Shown: positions 30,701 to 40,090, numbered from the stretch's first letter. The stretch: 44,367 bases of DNA from a virus (IMGVR_UViG_3300020185_000091:1-44367), one strand, 5' to 3'. A program made the numbers and translations. The notes: generated from the letters alone by a model not told the origin.

Positions 30701-30966
30701 CAAGGCAGCGGGAACAAAGACAGCAAGAATTTTTAGAGAAACAACAGCTTGTTAGGTCTAAGACAGTAGTCAATTTCATTGCTACAAGAGCCGCAAAGTT
30801 CCCAGAGAAATTTGGTGTAACTATGTCGGATGATTTAGACAGCTACCTCGCTAAAACAAAACCTCTATGGTTCGCATTTTGGGATGGTCTTCTTCCTGAT
30901 GGTCAAGAAATCCCTGCCGTCTTCTATGAGGTTTTAAAAGAGAATATGAAAAGGATACCTAATTAA
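27736..30966 (+). CDS. Internal virion protein C (T7 gp15-like), enlarged
   Basis: 1076 residues, over 300 longer than T7 gp15 (747). Long helical protein ejected with DNA to form the trans-envelope channel. The additional length lies mainly in the C-terminal half: acidic Glu/Ala/Gln-rich region (about 670-840), Ser/Met/Pro-rich linker (about 875-930), then a strongly charged coiled coil (about 935-1005, e.g. RLTAKKKKEALAEVARQREQ). Assignment rests on position, size and composition. Stop and next ATG overlap by one base. Confidence 0.85.
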   Translation: MAQRVGVDTSSLRGMNKGLRVVARPVDTYSSVGNQVDRNSKGLQVANALASFEPKLSEFFDGQIQKKNKTDLAEGMRQYLDADPDARENFRKAIKSGEIDLVQSPFFIKGLTSGILKEKSREFGSKMVEEWSQRKDNAGFDVSDFIAQSQDLFITENGLADYDPELFAAEFAPRAENYANIVGQRHYEHKIKRAKQARLDLIPSDMIAAYESNLSEQGELQPKGYIKSVNKVIEGVIKDGLNPAAAIAGAIDHLTALAMSDETIADTQLYQDALRDLKVKGGTYGQTGKGSLYLQQLDDKVDNKIERLEREKDTEVEDEQRNQAKTFYQEFVKMHNSYKGKDFFNDAAVSAELENAHQNPYFAPYYNQLKIIDQDRRLVTTDTDTFNKLSQKAEKGTLTSQDVLDSSHLLSSQHFNALNAATDTVSRAGSLASVLGADFVAQFVSDVTRVEEPTKLQQLMMTATGRSAYDQLAADAQFSANSVLMELLGDKTYSDGLGSREGNLSFKNELLKRLEAEQTKKGGFNDRRDAISNKASEVQAIADNIQIEAERTTTLTDQGMSDVQIQDTSHIPVLPPEQAALEVSRPPNKLSYDVTWKEGDITPFSDMSIEEIHKIMNEYTSVKTGEGGTLQSWETSKAWVMMQEMGLNETELAALFSEHIRVQGPIEEAERIEKLEAEAQRQQKELSGTALSDQDQDVVDENELDAIEMHGPEKVAQYKLDYPDTYLAKLMLETMQPDFVAFEAEPFEPAETDTRQESGAEVPPSILMRMVSQEQYDAMSVDAQQKADQQAIEDQEAETAAEAEAVANVASELIYDASDEQIELISGVLSGYDLSDTNAIAAQVQKVFPDINEQQLRDIIQRVGPNTAPEGVDMASPSMVSPTSSMQSPSMGSSSPDGAVNTGVAPKSATSMMPASSKAQLPKAGKQDEAVAPVSRQDERQMRKVLRDLRMAEAQQLSALEADADKAAAAADLKRLTAKKKKEALAEVARQREQRQQEFLEKQQLVRSKTVVNFIATRAAKFPEKFGVTMSDDLDSYLAKTKPLWFAFWDGLLPDGQEIPAVFYEVLKENMKRIPN

Positions 30967-33900
30967 TGGGTTCAGAAAATAATGGCTGGTCCCTTGACGA
31001 GGACGCTCAGTCAATAATTGATAATCAAGTCACTTATAAAGGATCAGCTTCCTACTACGCAACAGATGCAGTTAAAGGTATTACATCAGGCTTTAGAGAT
31101 GCAGCGGAAGAGACTGCCCAGTTGGGCAAGAGGGGTGCTGATCTAGCAGTAGAATATATACCATTCACTGATTGGGACCTCTATGATCACACAAAACCAA
31201 GAACACCCATCATACCTAATGTTGAGAGACCTCAGACTTTGGGTGGTCAGGTTATTGAGGACATCACACAGTTTGGTGTTGGTTTTGTAGGTGCTGGTAA
31301 ACTCCGATGGGGTGGTAACTTCATTGGTAAAATCCTTATGGGTAGTGGCAAAGCAAAGGGTAAGCAGGGTGTTTTCAATGCTGCCCGACAAAGTGCCGTT
31401 GGTACTTTTATTGTGGCAAACCCTTATGAGGAACGCCTAGCTGATTTCATAGAAAGTAATGAACACCTAGCAAACCCTGTTACAGCCTTCCTAGAAGCTG
31501 ACCGCGACGATAGTTTTGCGGAAGGTAAGATGAAAGCTGCATTAGAAGATGCCTTCTTAGGTGCCTCAATAGATGTGGCCTTTCGACTTATTAAAAATGT
31601 TAAGAACTGGAAAAATAATAAGGGTGAAAAACCAGATGATCTTGAGGCAGAAAAGGCTGCTGGTGAGGCAGACCTTGATGAAGCGGTAAAAGCTGAAGAT
31701 GTTGAGATCAAAGATGCTGAACAAACTTTTGAGGCTGTAAAAGAAAACGCTAAGATTGAACTACAAGCGGGGGCCAAGGAAAGCGTACCTGATCCCACAA
31801 AGCCTAACGATATACCGCCTGTGCAGGGGCCACCCACAATGGCAAACAACCGCGCCCTTTTCAGAAGGGATATGATCAACAGGTTGAACTCTGATAAGAT
31901 CAAAGGTGACAAGGAAAAGCTCTACAAATCCATGACTGTTAAGCAGTTGAAGGAGAGAGCAGATGCAGCGGGTATCAAGTATCCTGAGGGTAACAAACGT
32001 AAGATTTACGATGCTATTGTAAATGATCTCATGGATGGCGCAGAAGATGCCTTTACAACACCCAAGCCTAAAGACAGTGTTACTGTAGAGGCTAAGATCG
32101 ATCCAGTGGGTGTTAATTTACCAAAGCACCGCAAACCTACAGTGGCTCAAGTTACTAAGGTTAAGGCTGATCCAGAAAAGCTCAGTGAAGCTTTAGACGA
32201 TGCACAGCTATACAACCCTAAAACATGGTCACCTGATGGTCTGGGTGATGACTTAGCCAATGCTGTTGGTCAGTTATCCAAGTCTATGAAATCAGCCTTA
32301 AAGGACGTTAAGGGTACTCAGTCGTGGGATGATCATACCAACCAGACAGCCGTTAGGGTAGGTGACCTATTAGGCCTAGATAATAAGGCCTTGGCTAATG
32401 TTGTTACCACCTTCTCCAAAGCTACTGAAGATGCTGCTATAGTGCTTTCTGGTGTTGAGAGTATTATGAAACAGCAATACTCCGATATCTACGATATGGT
32501 AGCGAACCCTAAATTCATCAACGACAACCAGTTCACTATGGAGACCTTAGAGCAACTAGAGAAATCTAATATGCTACTCCAAGCTGCCCAAGGTCAGGAG
32601 ACTGCCTTTGGTCGAGCGTTGAACCTTCGTAGAAAGGGTGTGGTTGATCTTGACCGTTTGAAGGCAGATGCCAACACAATTAACGGTGATACAGGTGTTG
32701 ATGTTGTAGAAATCCAATCCCTAATAAAGAGCTATGGTGATGTTGCAGAACTTCAAAAGATTAAAACAACAATTATTGCAGCGGGTCGAGGTAACTATAA
32801 AGCCATTAACCGTGCTGCTAAACAAATGGCTGAAAGCAATTCAAAAAAAGCTGGTAGGTCTTTTGTAGAGCTATTCCGCTCTATGATCCTGTTTAACACC
32901 AAGACACACATCACCAACGTAGGTGGTGGTACTATTGAAACCTTCCTTAAACCTATTGAGGGCTACTTAGGTACAAACCCGCTTGTTCCTTCAATGTTTG
33001 CAGACCCAGAGACTATCGCAGCGCGTCAGTTCTTTGGTGATCAAATAGCAGGGTTATTCGATGGTATTTCTGCATCATGGGTACAGGCTCAGAGGGCCTT
33101 TGTTCTTGAGAGAAACCTCTTGGACACCTTGGGTAAAGTTGATGACTTAGCTATGAACAAGATCAGTAGTGAGTACTGGCCTGAGGCTAAAGGTACTACT
33201 GTCGGTGGATTATTGGACAGTGTAGGAAAGGTAACTCGTGGTTCCCTGCGTTTATTAGGTGCAGAGGACGAGTTCTTTAAGCAAATAAACTACCGTTCTA
33301 AAGTCTTTGCAGAAGCCCGTGCTACCGCCCGTAGCAAAGGTCTTGAAGGCAAGGCTATGGATGACTTTGTAGCTAAAGAAATTGAGGGTGCTTTTGACGC
33401 CACAGGCGCAGCGGTCAAGGATGACAAAGGGGTATTCAAGTATTCTAAGGCTCTCCAACACGCCCGTGAGGTTACGTTTACTCAAGAGTTACGAAAAGGC
33501 TCTACTGCTAAGAAGCTGCATGAAACAATACAGAACAGCACTGCTGGTCAGTTATTGATGCCCTTTATTCGCACCCCTACAAACCTATTAGCAACTGCCG
33601 TTCAAAGAACACCTGTTCTTAACAGATTGTCTACAACGTACAGAGAAGCACTAGCAAGTAGTGATCCTGTTATTGTTGCAGAGGCCAAAGGTAAGCTGGC
33701 TACAGGTACTATGATTTATGGTACAGCTATTTCTTTGGTTGCACAGGGACGCATAACTGGTTCTGGTCCTATAGACCCCTCACAAAACCAAACATGGAGA
33801 TCAGCGGGTAATCAGCCCTACAGTGTTAAATTTGGTGATGAGTGGGTTAGCTATTTACGTCTTGATCCTAACTTCATTCCTTTTGCTCTTGTCGCAAACT

Positions 33901-34730
33901 TTAATGATGCAGTGGTACATAGAAACGTATCCCGATTAGACAGTGAAAACTATGATGCCTCAGACATTCAAGAGGTACTTATGGGGCTTGTTTTAGCATT
34001 TAGTCGTACAGTTGAAGATAAAGCTTACTTCCAAGGTATAACAAACTTGGCGGCGGGATTTACAAGTGAGAACCCAGCCCAAGCCTACTCAATGAAGAAG
34101 TTTTTTACTAACTTTGGTGGCTCCTTTGTTCCACCAGCACCCTTACAGGTCAAAGACTTTTGGGCTGAAATGGTCGAAGGGCAACCCGTTGAGGTTAAAG
34201 AGGCTGTGTCTTTAATTGATAAGATGCAAAGGCGTTGGATCACAGAGAACGAAAAACTACCAACCAAGTATAACTGGATGACGGGAAAGCCTGTAATTAA
34301 CTACGGGTCATGGTCAGGTATTCCTATTGTACAGGATGAAAAAGACCCCGTTCTTAAAGAGCTAGTAAATCTTAAAGTTGGCTTTAGAGGTCCAAGTAAA
34401 CGCTTCACTAACCTAGGCTTTGAGATGGAAGCAGAAGAGTTATCTTTCTTCCAAAAACAAACAGGTCAGGCAAAAGTAGGTGGTAGAACCTTGATGCAAA
34501 ACCTTAGCTTGTTGTTCAACTCCCCAGAATACGCACAGGCTGGTAGGTCATTTGAGATGACTGAAGACGGTCAAAATATGCAAGTGAAACTGACCCGAAA
34601 AGTTATTGCAATGCACGTTGCATTAGGAAGACAGCTAACTGTTGATAATTTCCCAAGGCTAAAACAGGAAGTTATTGCCAGAAAAATACAAGGAACTACG
34701 GGCGTTCAATTATTTGAGTTTAACAGGTAA
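30966..34730 (+). CDS. Internal virion protein D (T7 gp16-like) without obvious transglycosylase domain
   Basis: 1254 residues (T7 gp16 1318). Ejected core protein. I do not see the N-terminal lytic transglycosylase motif present in T7 gp16; the first 200 residues are unlike it. A short helix-extension-helix motif at about 323-353 (MTVKQLKERADAAGIKYPEG...KIYDAIV) resembles SAP/Rho-N nucleic-acid-binding modules. Residues about 635-1250 match the conserved podophage C-terminal half (e.g. FVELFRSMILFNTKTHITNV near 640). Any peptidoglycan-opening activity during entry must then come from elsewhere. Confidence 0.85.
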   Translation: MGSENNGWSLDEDAQSIIDNQVTYKGSASYYATDAVKGITSGFRDAAEETAQLGKRGADLAVEYIPFTDWDLYDHTKPRTPIIPNVERPQTLGGQVIEDITQFGVGFVGAGKLRWGGNFIGKILMGSGKAKGKQGVFNAARQSAVGTFIVANPYEERLADFIESNEHLANPVTAFLEADRDDSFAEGKMKAALEDAFLGASIDVAFRLIKNVKNWKNNKGEKPDDLEAEKAAGEADLDEAVKAEDVEIKDAEQTFEAVKENAKIELQAGAKESVPDPTKPNDIPPVQGPPTMANNRALFRRDMINRLNSDKIKGDKEKLYKSMTVKQLKERADAAGIKYPEGNKRKIYDAIVNDLMDGAEDAFTTPKPKDSVTVEAKIDPVGVNLPKHRKPTVAQVTKVKADPEKLSEALDDAQLYNPKTWSPDGLGDDLANAVGQLSKSMKSALKDVKGTQSWDDHTNQTAVRVGDLLGLDNKALANVVTTFSKATEDAAIVLSGVESIMKQQYSDIYDMVANPKFINDNQFTMETLEQLEKSNMLLQAAQGQETAFGRALNLRRKGVVDLDRLKADANTINGDTGVDVVEIQSLIKSYGDVAELQKIKTTIIAAGRGNYKAINRAAKQMAESNSKKAGRSFVELFRSMILFNTKTHITNVGGGTIETFLKPIEGYLGTNPLVPSMFADPETIAARQFFGDQIAGLFDGISASWVQAQRAFVLERNLLDTLGKVDDLAMNKISSEYWPEAKGTTVGGLLDSVGKVTRGSLRLLGAEDEFFKQINYRSKVFAEARATARSKGLEGKAMDDFVAKEIEGAFDATGAAVKDDKGVFKYSKALQHAREVTFTQELRKGSTAKKLHETIQNSTAGQLLMPFIRTPTNLLATAVQRTPVLNRLSTTYREALASSDPVIVAEAKGKLATGTMIYGTAISLVAQGRITGSGPIDPSQNQTWRSAGNQPYSVKFGDEWVSYLRLDPNFIPFALVANFNDAVVHRNVSRLDSENYDASDIQEVLMGLVLAFSRTVEDKAYFQGITNLAAGFTSENPAQAYSMKKFFTNFGGSFVPPAPLQVKDFWAEMVEGQPVEVKEAVSLIDKMQRRWITENEKLPTKYNWMTGKPVINYGSWSGIPIVQDEKDPVLKELVNLKVGFRGPSKRFTNLGFEMEAEELSFFQKQTGQAKVGGRTLMQNLSLLFNSPEYAQAGRSFEMTEDGQNMQVKLTRKVIAMHVALGRQLTVDNFPRLKQEVIARKIQGTTGVQLFEFNR

Positions 34731-34733
34731 ATT

Positions 34734-36071
34734 ATGACAACAATATCTACTGTTATAGGAGATGGTGCTAATACTGTTTTCACCATCCCCTTTAATTATA
34801 TGAACCAGAGTGAGGTCTTTGTTTTTGTAGCTGGTGTAGTTACAACAGATTTTACCTTCACTTCTGCAAACACAATTAACATTACTACACCACCACCTCT
34901 AGGAGCTAAAGTTACTATAGAGAGGCTGACAGCTACTACCCCCGCTGTTACGTTCCAAGAGGCTGGTTTATTAAAAGCAAGCCTTTTAAATACGGCATCC
35001 ACACAGGCTCTTTATCTAGCTGAAGAAGCTAGAGACCGTACTTTATTATCCATAAACGTATCTGGATCGACAGGGTTATGGGATGCAGAAAACAATAGGA
35101 TTTCTAATGTTGCAGACCCTGTAGATAATAATGATGTAGCTACAAAAGGATGGTCTAATACAGCATCAGCATCCAACCTAGCGGAAGCCAAATCAGTCAG
35201 AAATGAACTGTATACGCTACAGACTAGGATGAATAACTTATCCTATGGATCAACTGGTTATTCTACCTATGATGCATCAACAGGTATCTTAGATTTCTTT
35301 CTTTCAAGTGGTCCTCAAGGTGTTCAAGGTTCTACAGGCCCTACAGGTGCTACAGGCTCCCAAGGTCCCGTAGGATTAGAAGGTCCTCAAGGCCCTCAAG
35401 GTGTTCAAGGCCCTGCGGGTTCTACAGGACCTACGGGTGTTACAGGTGCTACAGGCGCACAGGGCTTAACTGGCCTACAAGGTGTTACAGGTTTACAAGG
35501 TCCTATTGGCGTCACAGGTGACCAAGGACCTACAGGTGCTACTGGTGATCAAGGACCCACAGGAGCCACAGGCCCTATTGGACCGCAAGGAACTACAGGA
35601 TTACAAGGTAGCACAGGAGCTACAGGCCCTCAGGGGCCTATAGGTGCTACAGGAGCCACAGGTTCTATTGGTCCCACGGGTGATGAAGGCCCCCAAGGTT
35701 CCACAGGCCCTCAGGGGACTATAGGTGCCGCAGGAGCCACAGGTTCTACTGGTCCTACGGGTGATGAAGGCCCCCAAGGTTCCACAGGCCCTCAAGGACC
35801 CACAGGAGCCACAGGACCTACAGGCTCCCAAGGGCCACAAGGAAACCAAGGCTTAACAGGGTCACAGGGGCCTCAGGGTATACAAGGAGAAACAGGTGTA
35901 CAAGGTTCCCAAGGACCTACGGGTAACATGGGATCAACACCTCTTGGTTTAGCTTTTGGACGCATGGGCATCACAGCCGATGGTATCCTTCAAATGGAAT
36001 ATTACGGTAGTGCAAGTGACAATGATTTTACAATCAGTTCAAATGGCTACCTTTCAGTGAGTACAGTTTAA
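34734..36071 (+). CDS. Tail fibre 1: T7-type anchor plus collagen-like shaft
   Basis: 445 residues. Residues about 1-150 carry the T7 gp17 N-terminal anchor domain (start [20 protein letters not shown], then '[18 protein letters not shown]'), which binds the tail nozzle. Residues 193-400 are 69 uninterrupted Gly-X-Y triplets, a collagen-like triple-helical shaft rich in GPQ, GAT and GPT. A short C-terminal cap (401-445; [20 protein letters not shown]) ends the protein without a receptor-binding domain, which suggests that the next gene supplies the tip. The next ATG lies 1 bp after the stop. Confidence 0.9.
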   Translation: MTTISTVIGDGANTVFTIPFNYMNQSEVFVFVAGVVTTDFTFTSANTINITTPPPLGAKVTIERLTATTPAVTFQEAGLLKASLLNTASTQALYLAEEARDRTLLSINVSGSTGLWDAENNRISNVADPVDNNDVATKGWSNTASASNLAEAKSVRNELYTLQTRMNNLSYGSTGYSTYDASTGILDFFLSSGPQGVQGSTGPTGATGSQGPVGLEGPQGPQGVQGPAGSTGPTGVTGATGAQGLTGLQGVTGLQGPIGVTGDQGPTGATGDQGPTGATGPIGPQGTTGLQGSTGATGPQGPIGATGATGSIGPTGDEGPQGSTGPQGTIGAAGATGSTGPTGDEGPQGSTGPQGPTGATGPTGSQGPQGNQGLTGSQGPQGIQGETGVQGSQGPTGNMGSTPLGLAFGRMGITADGILQMEYYGSASDNDFTISSNGYLSVSTV

Positions 36072-36072
36072 A

Positions 36073-37974
36073 ATGGGAACAATAAATATAGGCAGGGTAC
36101 GCATAGGTTGGCAAGGAACTTGGAGTTCCACAACAACTTATGTGTCTCAGGATGCCGTTTATCATAGCGGTGAGACATTCGTTGCTAAACAAGATGTACC
36201 AACAGGTACTGCTACAACAAACACAACATATTGGCAGAAAGTAGCACAAAAGGGAGCCGATGGTGTAGATGGAACCGATGGCTCTGACGGGGCCACAGGT
36301 CCTCAAGGTGCTACAGGAGCCACAGGACCTCAAGGTGTTGCTGGGCCTACAGGAGCCGATGGACCTCAAGGGCCTATAGGTAATACTGGTGCTGATGGAC
36401 CTACAGGCCCACAGGGTTCCACTGGGCCTACAGGAGCCGATGGACCTCAAGGGTCTACGGGCAATACTGGTGCTGATGGTGCGACAGGTCCTCAGGGTGC
36501 CGCTGGGCCTACAGGAGCCACAGGACCTCAAGGTGCTGCTGGTGACGATGGTGCTACAGGTGCGACAGGACCACAAGGCCCAGCGGGGCCTACAGGAGCC
36601 ACAGGTCCTCAAGGTGCTACAGGAGCCGATGGAGCTACAGGAGCCACGGGACCTCAAGGAACTACAGGCGCACAAGGCCCTCAGGGTGACGATGGGGCTA
36701 CTGGTGCTACAGGCCCTCAAGGAACTACAGGCGCACAAGGGCCTCAAGGAACGGCAGGGTCTACAGGACCCGCTGGTGCAGATGGGGCCACAGGACCACA
36801 GGGACCCTCAGGTGCTACTGGTGCCGCTGGCGCAGATGGTGCAGATAGTACAGTAGCTGGTCCCACTGGACCTCAAGGTCCCGCTGGTCCCTCAGGTGAT
36901 CCATTTGGTGGTGGTACGTTCACAGGTGATGTATCTTTTGGTGGACAAAGTATCACCAGCGTTGAGGATATTAGTCTTCGTGACTCAATCACTCATAATG
37001 GAGATGCAGATACCTACATGCAATTCCACAACAATGATGAATGGCGTGTAGTTGCTGGTAGCACTGAGGGATTAGAGGTTAGAAGCGGTGTTACAAACGC
37101 TGCATCTCTTGAAGTGGGGGGAACCTCTGTCATAACGGCAGCTAGGGCTTTACAGAACCTCACAGGCATAGATCAAACCACTAAGGATATGTTTTATGCA
37201 AATGATATTGGTGAAGCACCTCCTGTTGGACTGACTTTTGAACCTAATTTTGCTTCGACACCAAATGCCACAATAAGTACATCAGGCACTTTCACACGTA
37301 CTAATTATAGTGGCCTAGATGCTGACGATATTATTTGGATGTTATTAGTTGGTGGTGGTGCTGGTGGAAATTCTAGTTATTATTCGGGCAATACTTCATG
37401 GAAGTTTGGTGGTGATGGTGCTGGCTCTATGATGATTGTAGGATCGGCGGGTAGTATTGATGGAACAACCTTTACAATATCGGCAGGGCAAGGCGCTACA
37501 GGTGCGTGGCAATCGGGAGCGATGCAACCAAGCACAATAACTTTGGGCGGGAGTGTGAAAAGTACAAACACCCAATCAGACAGGACTTGCCATGTTGTAC
37601 AATCTACTGCCATTACATCGACTTCTGGACTACAAGGTAATCATTTTCAATTCTCAGCAAATAACTCAGTACCTGTTCTTACAGGTGTAACAGTTCCTGC
37701 AAATTCCTTTGGAAGTACAACTCCTAATGAACAGCGAAACGTCTGGGGTACATCAATTGGTGCTGTATCATCAAACTCCGATAACAATTATTTCTTAGAT
37801 TTTGGTGGGGGAAAGGGGTGGACATCATATGGTGGAATTGGTGCTGGTGTAGTTTCTACATACTCTGGAAACGGTGCTTCTGGTGCTGGTGGTAATGGTG
37901 CAGTTCCAGGTGGTGGCGGCTCTGGTATAGGAGGAAGCGGTGCCGCTGGAAGTCTCAGAATTTGGTGGTTATAA
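36073..37974 (+). CDS. Tail fibre 2: collagen-like adhesin with glycine-rich tip
   Basis: 633 residues. Residues about 10-57 ([30 protein letters not shown]) resemble a CBM5/12-type carbohydrate-binding motif. Residues about 62-275 are collagen-like Gly-X-Y repeats. A beta-rich region (about 280-390) leads to a Gly-rich C-terminal domain (about 430-633) ending [13 protein letters not shown], as in adhesive fibre tips with polyglycine loops. It probably forms the receptor-binding part distal to fibre 1. Such repetitive genes recombine easily. Confidence 0.85.
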   Translation: MGTINIGRVRIGWQGTWSSTTTYVSQDAVYHSGETFVAKQDVPTGTATTNTTYWQKVAQKGADGVDGTDGSDGATGPQGATGATGPQGVAGPTGADGPQGPIGNTGADGPTGPQGSTGPTGADGPQGSTGNTGADGATGPQGAAGPTGATGPQGAAGDDGATGATGPQGPAGPTGATGPQGATGADGATGATGPQGTTGAQGPQGDDGATGATGPQGTTGAQGPQGTAGSTGPAGADGATGPQGPSGATGAAGADGADSTVAGPTGPQGPAGPSGDPFGGGTFTGDVSFGGQSITSVEDISLRDSITHNGDADTYMQFHNNDEWRVVAGSTEGLEVRSGVTNAASLEVGGTSVITAARALQNLTGIDQTTKDMFYANDIGEAPPVGLTFEPNFASTPNATISTSGTFTRTNYSGLDADDIIWMLLVGGGAGGNSSYYSGNTSWKFGGDGAGSMMIVGSAGSIDGTTFTISAGQGATGAWQSGAMQPSTITLGGSVKSTNTQSDRTCHVVQSTAITSTSGLQGNHFQFSANNSVPVLTGVTVPANSFGSTTPNEQRNVWGTSIGAVSSNSDNNYFLDFGGGKGWTSYGGIGAGVVSTYSGNGASGAGGNGAVPGGGGSGIGGSGAAGSLRIWWL

Positions 37975-37991
37975 CTTAAAAAGGCAATAAA

Positions 37992-38306
37992 TTGACTAAA
38001 ATATTTTATCACAAACTCACCCGACAAGGTATTATTGTTGAGGATGATGAACCAATAAGTAATTGGAGTGAGTATCAAGAAACAGAACCACCAATTACAC
38101 AATATGAATTGGATGAGATGTCAAAAAACTATCGAAAGCAGCGGGATAACGAATTAAAACGCACAGACTTTATGATGCTTCCAGACATGAACCCAGATCA
38201 AGATTTGATTGACTACAGACAATCTCTCAGGGATGCGACTAGTCACCCAAATTGGCCTCTAGAAACACCTGACATAGTGTTTAGGGGTAATGTATTAAAT
38301 GACTAA
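37992..38306 (+). CDS. Tail-fibre assembly chaperone-like protein
   Basis: 104 residues from TTG 37992. The C-terminal pattern YRKQRDNELKRTDFMMLPD (about 47-65) then DYRQSLRDATSHPNWPLETP (about 73-92) matches the 'R..RN.LL..tDw...D..YRq.LRD.p...nwP' module of fibre assembly proteins (DUF4376/XkdW type). Its place just after the fibre genes supports a chaperone role. It overlaps the halogenase start by 8 bp. Confidence 0.7.
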   Translation: MTKIFYHKLTRQGIIVEDDEPISNWSEYQETEPPITQYELDEMSKNYRKQRDNELKRTDFMMLPDMNPDQDLIDYRQSLRDATSHPNWPLETPDIVFRGNVLND

Positions 38307-39465
38307 AGTAGCAGTAGTAGGTAGAGGAACGGCTGGTTGTATGTCGGCAGCTTACTTCACGCAATGGTCTGGTGTTGAAGTGGATTGGTACTTTGATCCG
38401 AACATAAAACCACAGGCGGTAGGGGAGGGGTCCAACCTAACCCTACCCTCACGCTTACAACAGTGTGTTAACTTCTCACCCAGAGACTTTGATAAAGTAG
38501 ATGGGACTATTAAGACAGGTATTTACAAGCAGGGATGGGGTAAAACCAATACCCCCTTTTTGCATGACTTCCCAAGCCCAGCAACCTCTATACACTTCAA
38601 CGCTTTGAAGCTCCAAGACTATGTGGAAGATAAGATTTCAAAGAACGTAAACATTAAAAGAATGAATGTGGATGTATCAAACCTTGATGCAGATTTCATC
38701 TTAGACTGTTCTGGAAAACCAAAAGATTATGAAGACTGTAAGTTATCGCCTTACATACCAGTAAACTCTGTATATGTGACGCAGTGCTATTGGGACTTTC
38801 CAAGGTTTAACTATACACTGACCATTGCTAGACCATATGGCTGGGTATTCGGTATCCCTCTAAAGAACAGATGCTCTATCGGGTATATGTACAACAAAGA
38901 CATCAACACTTTGGAAGAGGTACAAGAGGACGTAAAACATATATTTGAACAGTACAATCTAGTGCCTAGTAAAGATACAAATGCGTTCTCATTTAAGAAC
39001 TACAAAAGGCGTGAAAATTTAAAAGGCAACATAGCTTACAATGGGAACGCTTCATTCTTTTTAGAACCGTTAGAAGCTACATCTTTTGGTAACGTAGACG
39101 CTATAAACGTACAGGCGGGTTACCACTGGTTCTCAGGACATCCGAAAGACTTAACAGAGCGGAGATACAATGCAGTAATAGATGCAACTGAAAACATCAT
39201 TATGCTTCATTACTACGCTGGCTCTGAGTTTGTTTCAGACTTTTGGGAATACGCAGAGGAAAGAGGAAGGCGGTGCGTAGAAAACGCAGACCCAAGCCTT
39301 TCATATATGATTAAAAATTCAAAGAAACCCTCAGGACTAGGTTCTTACAAAGATACCTTCAATCATCCAGATGAAATGTCTATTGAACTAGATGGTTTGT
39401 ACTATTCTTGGTGGGAGGGTTCTTTTGCACAAAACGTAGAAGGACTAGGTTTAAATTGTGGATGA
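38299..39465 (+). CDS. Flavin-dependent halogenase (tryptophan-halogenase family)
   Basis: 388 residues, shorter than typical bacterial tryptophan halogenases (about 500-540). FAD-binding GRGTAG (8-13), GEGS (42-45), the catalytic-type lysine K72 in GTIKTGIYKQGW (aligns with K79 of PrnA), GWVFGIPL (181-188, consensus GWxWxIPL with Phe for the second Trp) and FLEPLEATS (254-262) are all in order. The family uses FADH2, O2 and halide to form HOCl/HOBr/HOI, bound by the lysine, for halogenating aromatic substrates. Phage members exist, such as the marine cyanophage halogenase VirX1. Its fibre-lysis location and overlaps on both sides suggest late expression. Substrate unknown. Confidence 0.88.
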   Translation: MTKVAVVGRGTAGCMSAAYFTQWSGVEVDWYFDPNIKPQAVGEGSNLTLPSRLQQCVNFSPRDFDKVDGTIKTGIYKQGWGKTNTPFLHDFPSPATSIHFNALKLQDYVEDKISKNVNIKRMNVDVSNLDADFILDCSGKPKDYEDCKLSPYIPVNSVYVTQCYWDFPRFNYTLTIARPYGWVFGIPLKNRCSIGYMYNKDINTLEEVQEDVKHIFEQYNLVPSKDTNAFSFKNYKRRENLKGNIAYNGNASFFLEPLEATSFGNVDAINVQAGYHWFSGHPKDLTERRYNAVIDATENIIMLHYYAGSEFVSDFWEYAEERGRRCVENADPSLSYMIKNSKKPSGLGSYKDTFNHPDEMSIELDGLYYSWWEGSFAQNVEGLGLNCG

Positions 39466-39679
39466 CGTAGAAACCCGACTAGCCAAAACAGAGTGGCTAA
39501 TAGAACGACAAGATCAAAACATTAGAGAGCTATACGACACCACAGAGGACATGAAGAAATGCCTTAGGGGTATCCATGAGGTCTTAATACAAATTAAGTG
39601 GTTTGTACTTGGTGGTGCAGCTTTATTCTTTGCAGACCAAATAGGTCTAGGATACATATTTAAAATATTTGGAGTTTAA
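39458..39679 (+). CDS. Small membrane protein, holin-like
   Basis: 73 residues from GTG 39458, overlapping the halogenase by 8 bp. A charged coiled-coil N-terminus (about 1-45) leads to one C-terminal membrane segment (about 48-70; WFVLGGAALFFADQIGLGYI). The position next to the predicted holin suggests an accessory lysis role, unproven. Confidence 0.6.
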   Translation: MDDVETRLAKTEWLIERQDQNIRELYDTTEDMKKCLRGIHEVLIQIKWFVLGGAALFFADQIGLGYIFKIFGV

Positions 39680-39685
39680 TAAACA

Positions 39686-40090
39686 ATGTTGCAAGCACTA
39701 GCTACGGTGCTTCCAAACATTCTGAAGATCGTTGATAAAAGCATACCTGATAAAGCAGGGGCGGCATTAGCCAAGCAAAAGATTGAGCTTGAGCTAGTGA
39801 CCGCTGCTAACGAAGTCAACAAGATGCAAGCAGAGACCAACAAAGTAGAAGCAGCCCATAGAAGCATATGGGTTGCTGGTTGGCGTCCAGCTATTGGTTG
39901 GACATGCAGTATAGGCGTCTTCTGGGCATTTGTGGGTCACCCCTTTGCCTCATGGATCGCAGTAATGTTTGGAGTACCTTTATTTTTATTACCTGAGGTT
40001 CCTATGGACGCTCTGTTTGAGCTTGTCATGGCAATGTTGGGTCTCGCGGGTCTCAGGACCTTCGATAAGATGAAAGGCACAGCTAAATGA
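39686..40090 (+). CDS. Holin, 3-TM type
   Basis: 134 residues. N-terminal amphipathic helix and coiled coil (about 1-55), then the family signature WVAGWRPAIGWTCSIGVFWA (about 60-79), a second membrane stretch WIAVMFGVPLFLLP, and a final hydrophobic segment with LGLAGLRTFDKMKG at the end. Fits the Holin_3TMs family, which permeabilises the inner membrane to time lysis; here it would release or activate the amidase at 10552. Its stop overlaps the next ATG (ATGA). Confidence 0.82.
   Translation: MLQALATVLPNILKIVDKSIPDKAGAALAKQKIELELVTAANEVNKMQAETNKVEAAHRSIWVAGWRPAIGWTCSIGVFWAFVGHPFASWIAVMFGVPLFLLPEVPMDALFELVMAMLGLAGLRTFDKMKGTAK

Noticed and set aside
31424-31912. 162-aa frame on the - strand, Ser/Ala-rich
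   Set aside because: Antisense shadow of the gp16-like gene with low-complexity composition.
36034-36747. Long reading frame on the - strand (237 aa, Ser/Cys/Arg-rich)
   Set aside because: It is the reverse complement of collagen-like Gly-X-Y codons, which lack stops in several frames; composition is unnatural and no ribosome-binding site was seen.
36389-36856. 155-aa + strand frame inside fibre 2
   Set aside because: Out-of-frame reading of collagen-like codons, Leu/Gln-rich artefact.
35310-36900. CRISPR-like or tandem DNA repeats
   Set aside because: The repetition comes from codons of Gly-X-Y triplets in two fibre genes; there are no regular spacers or conserved repeat units.
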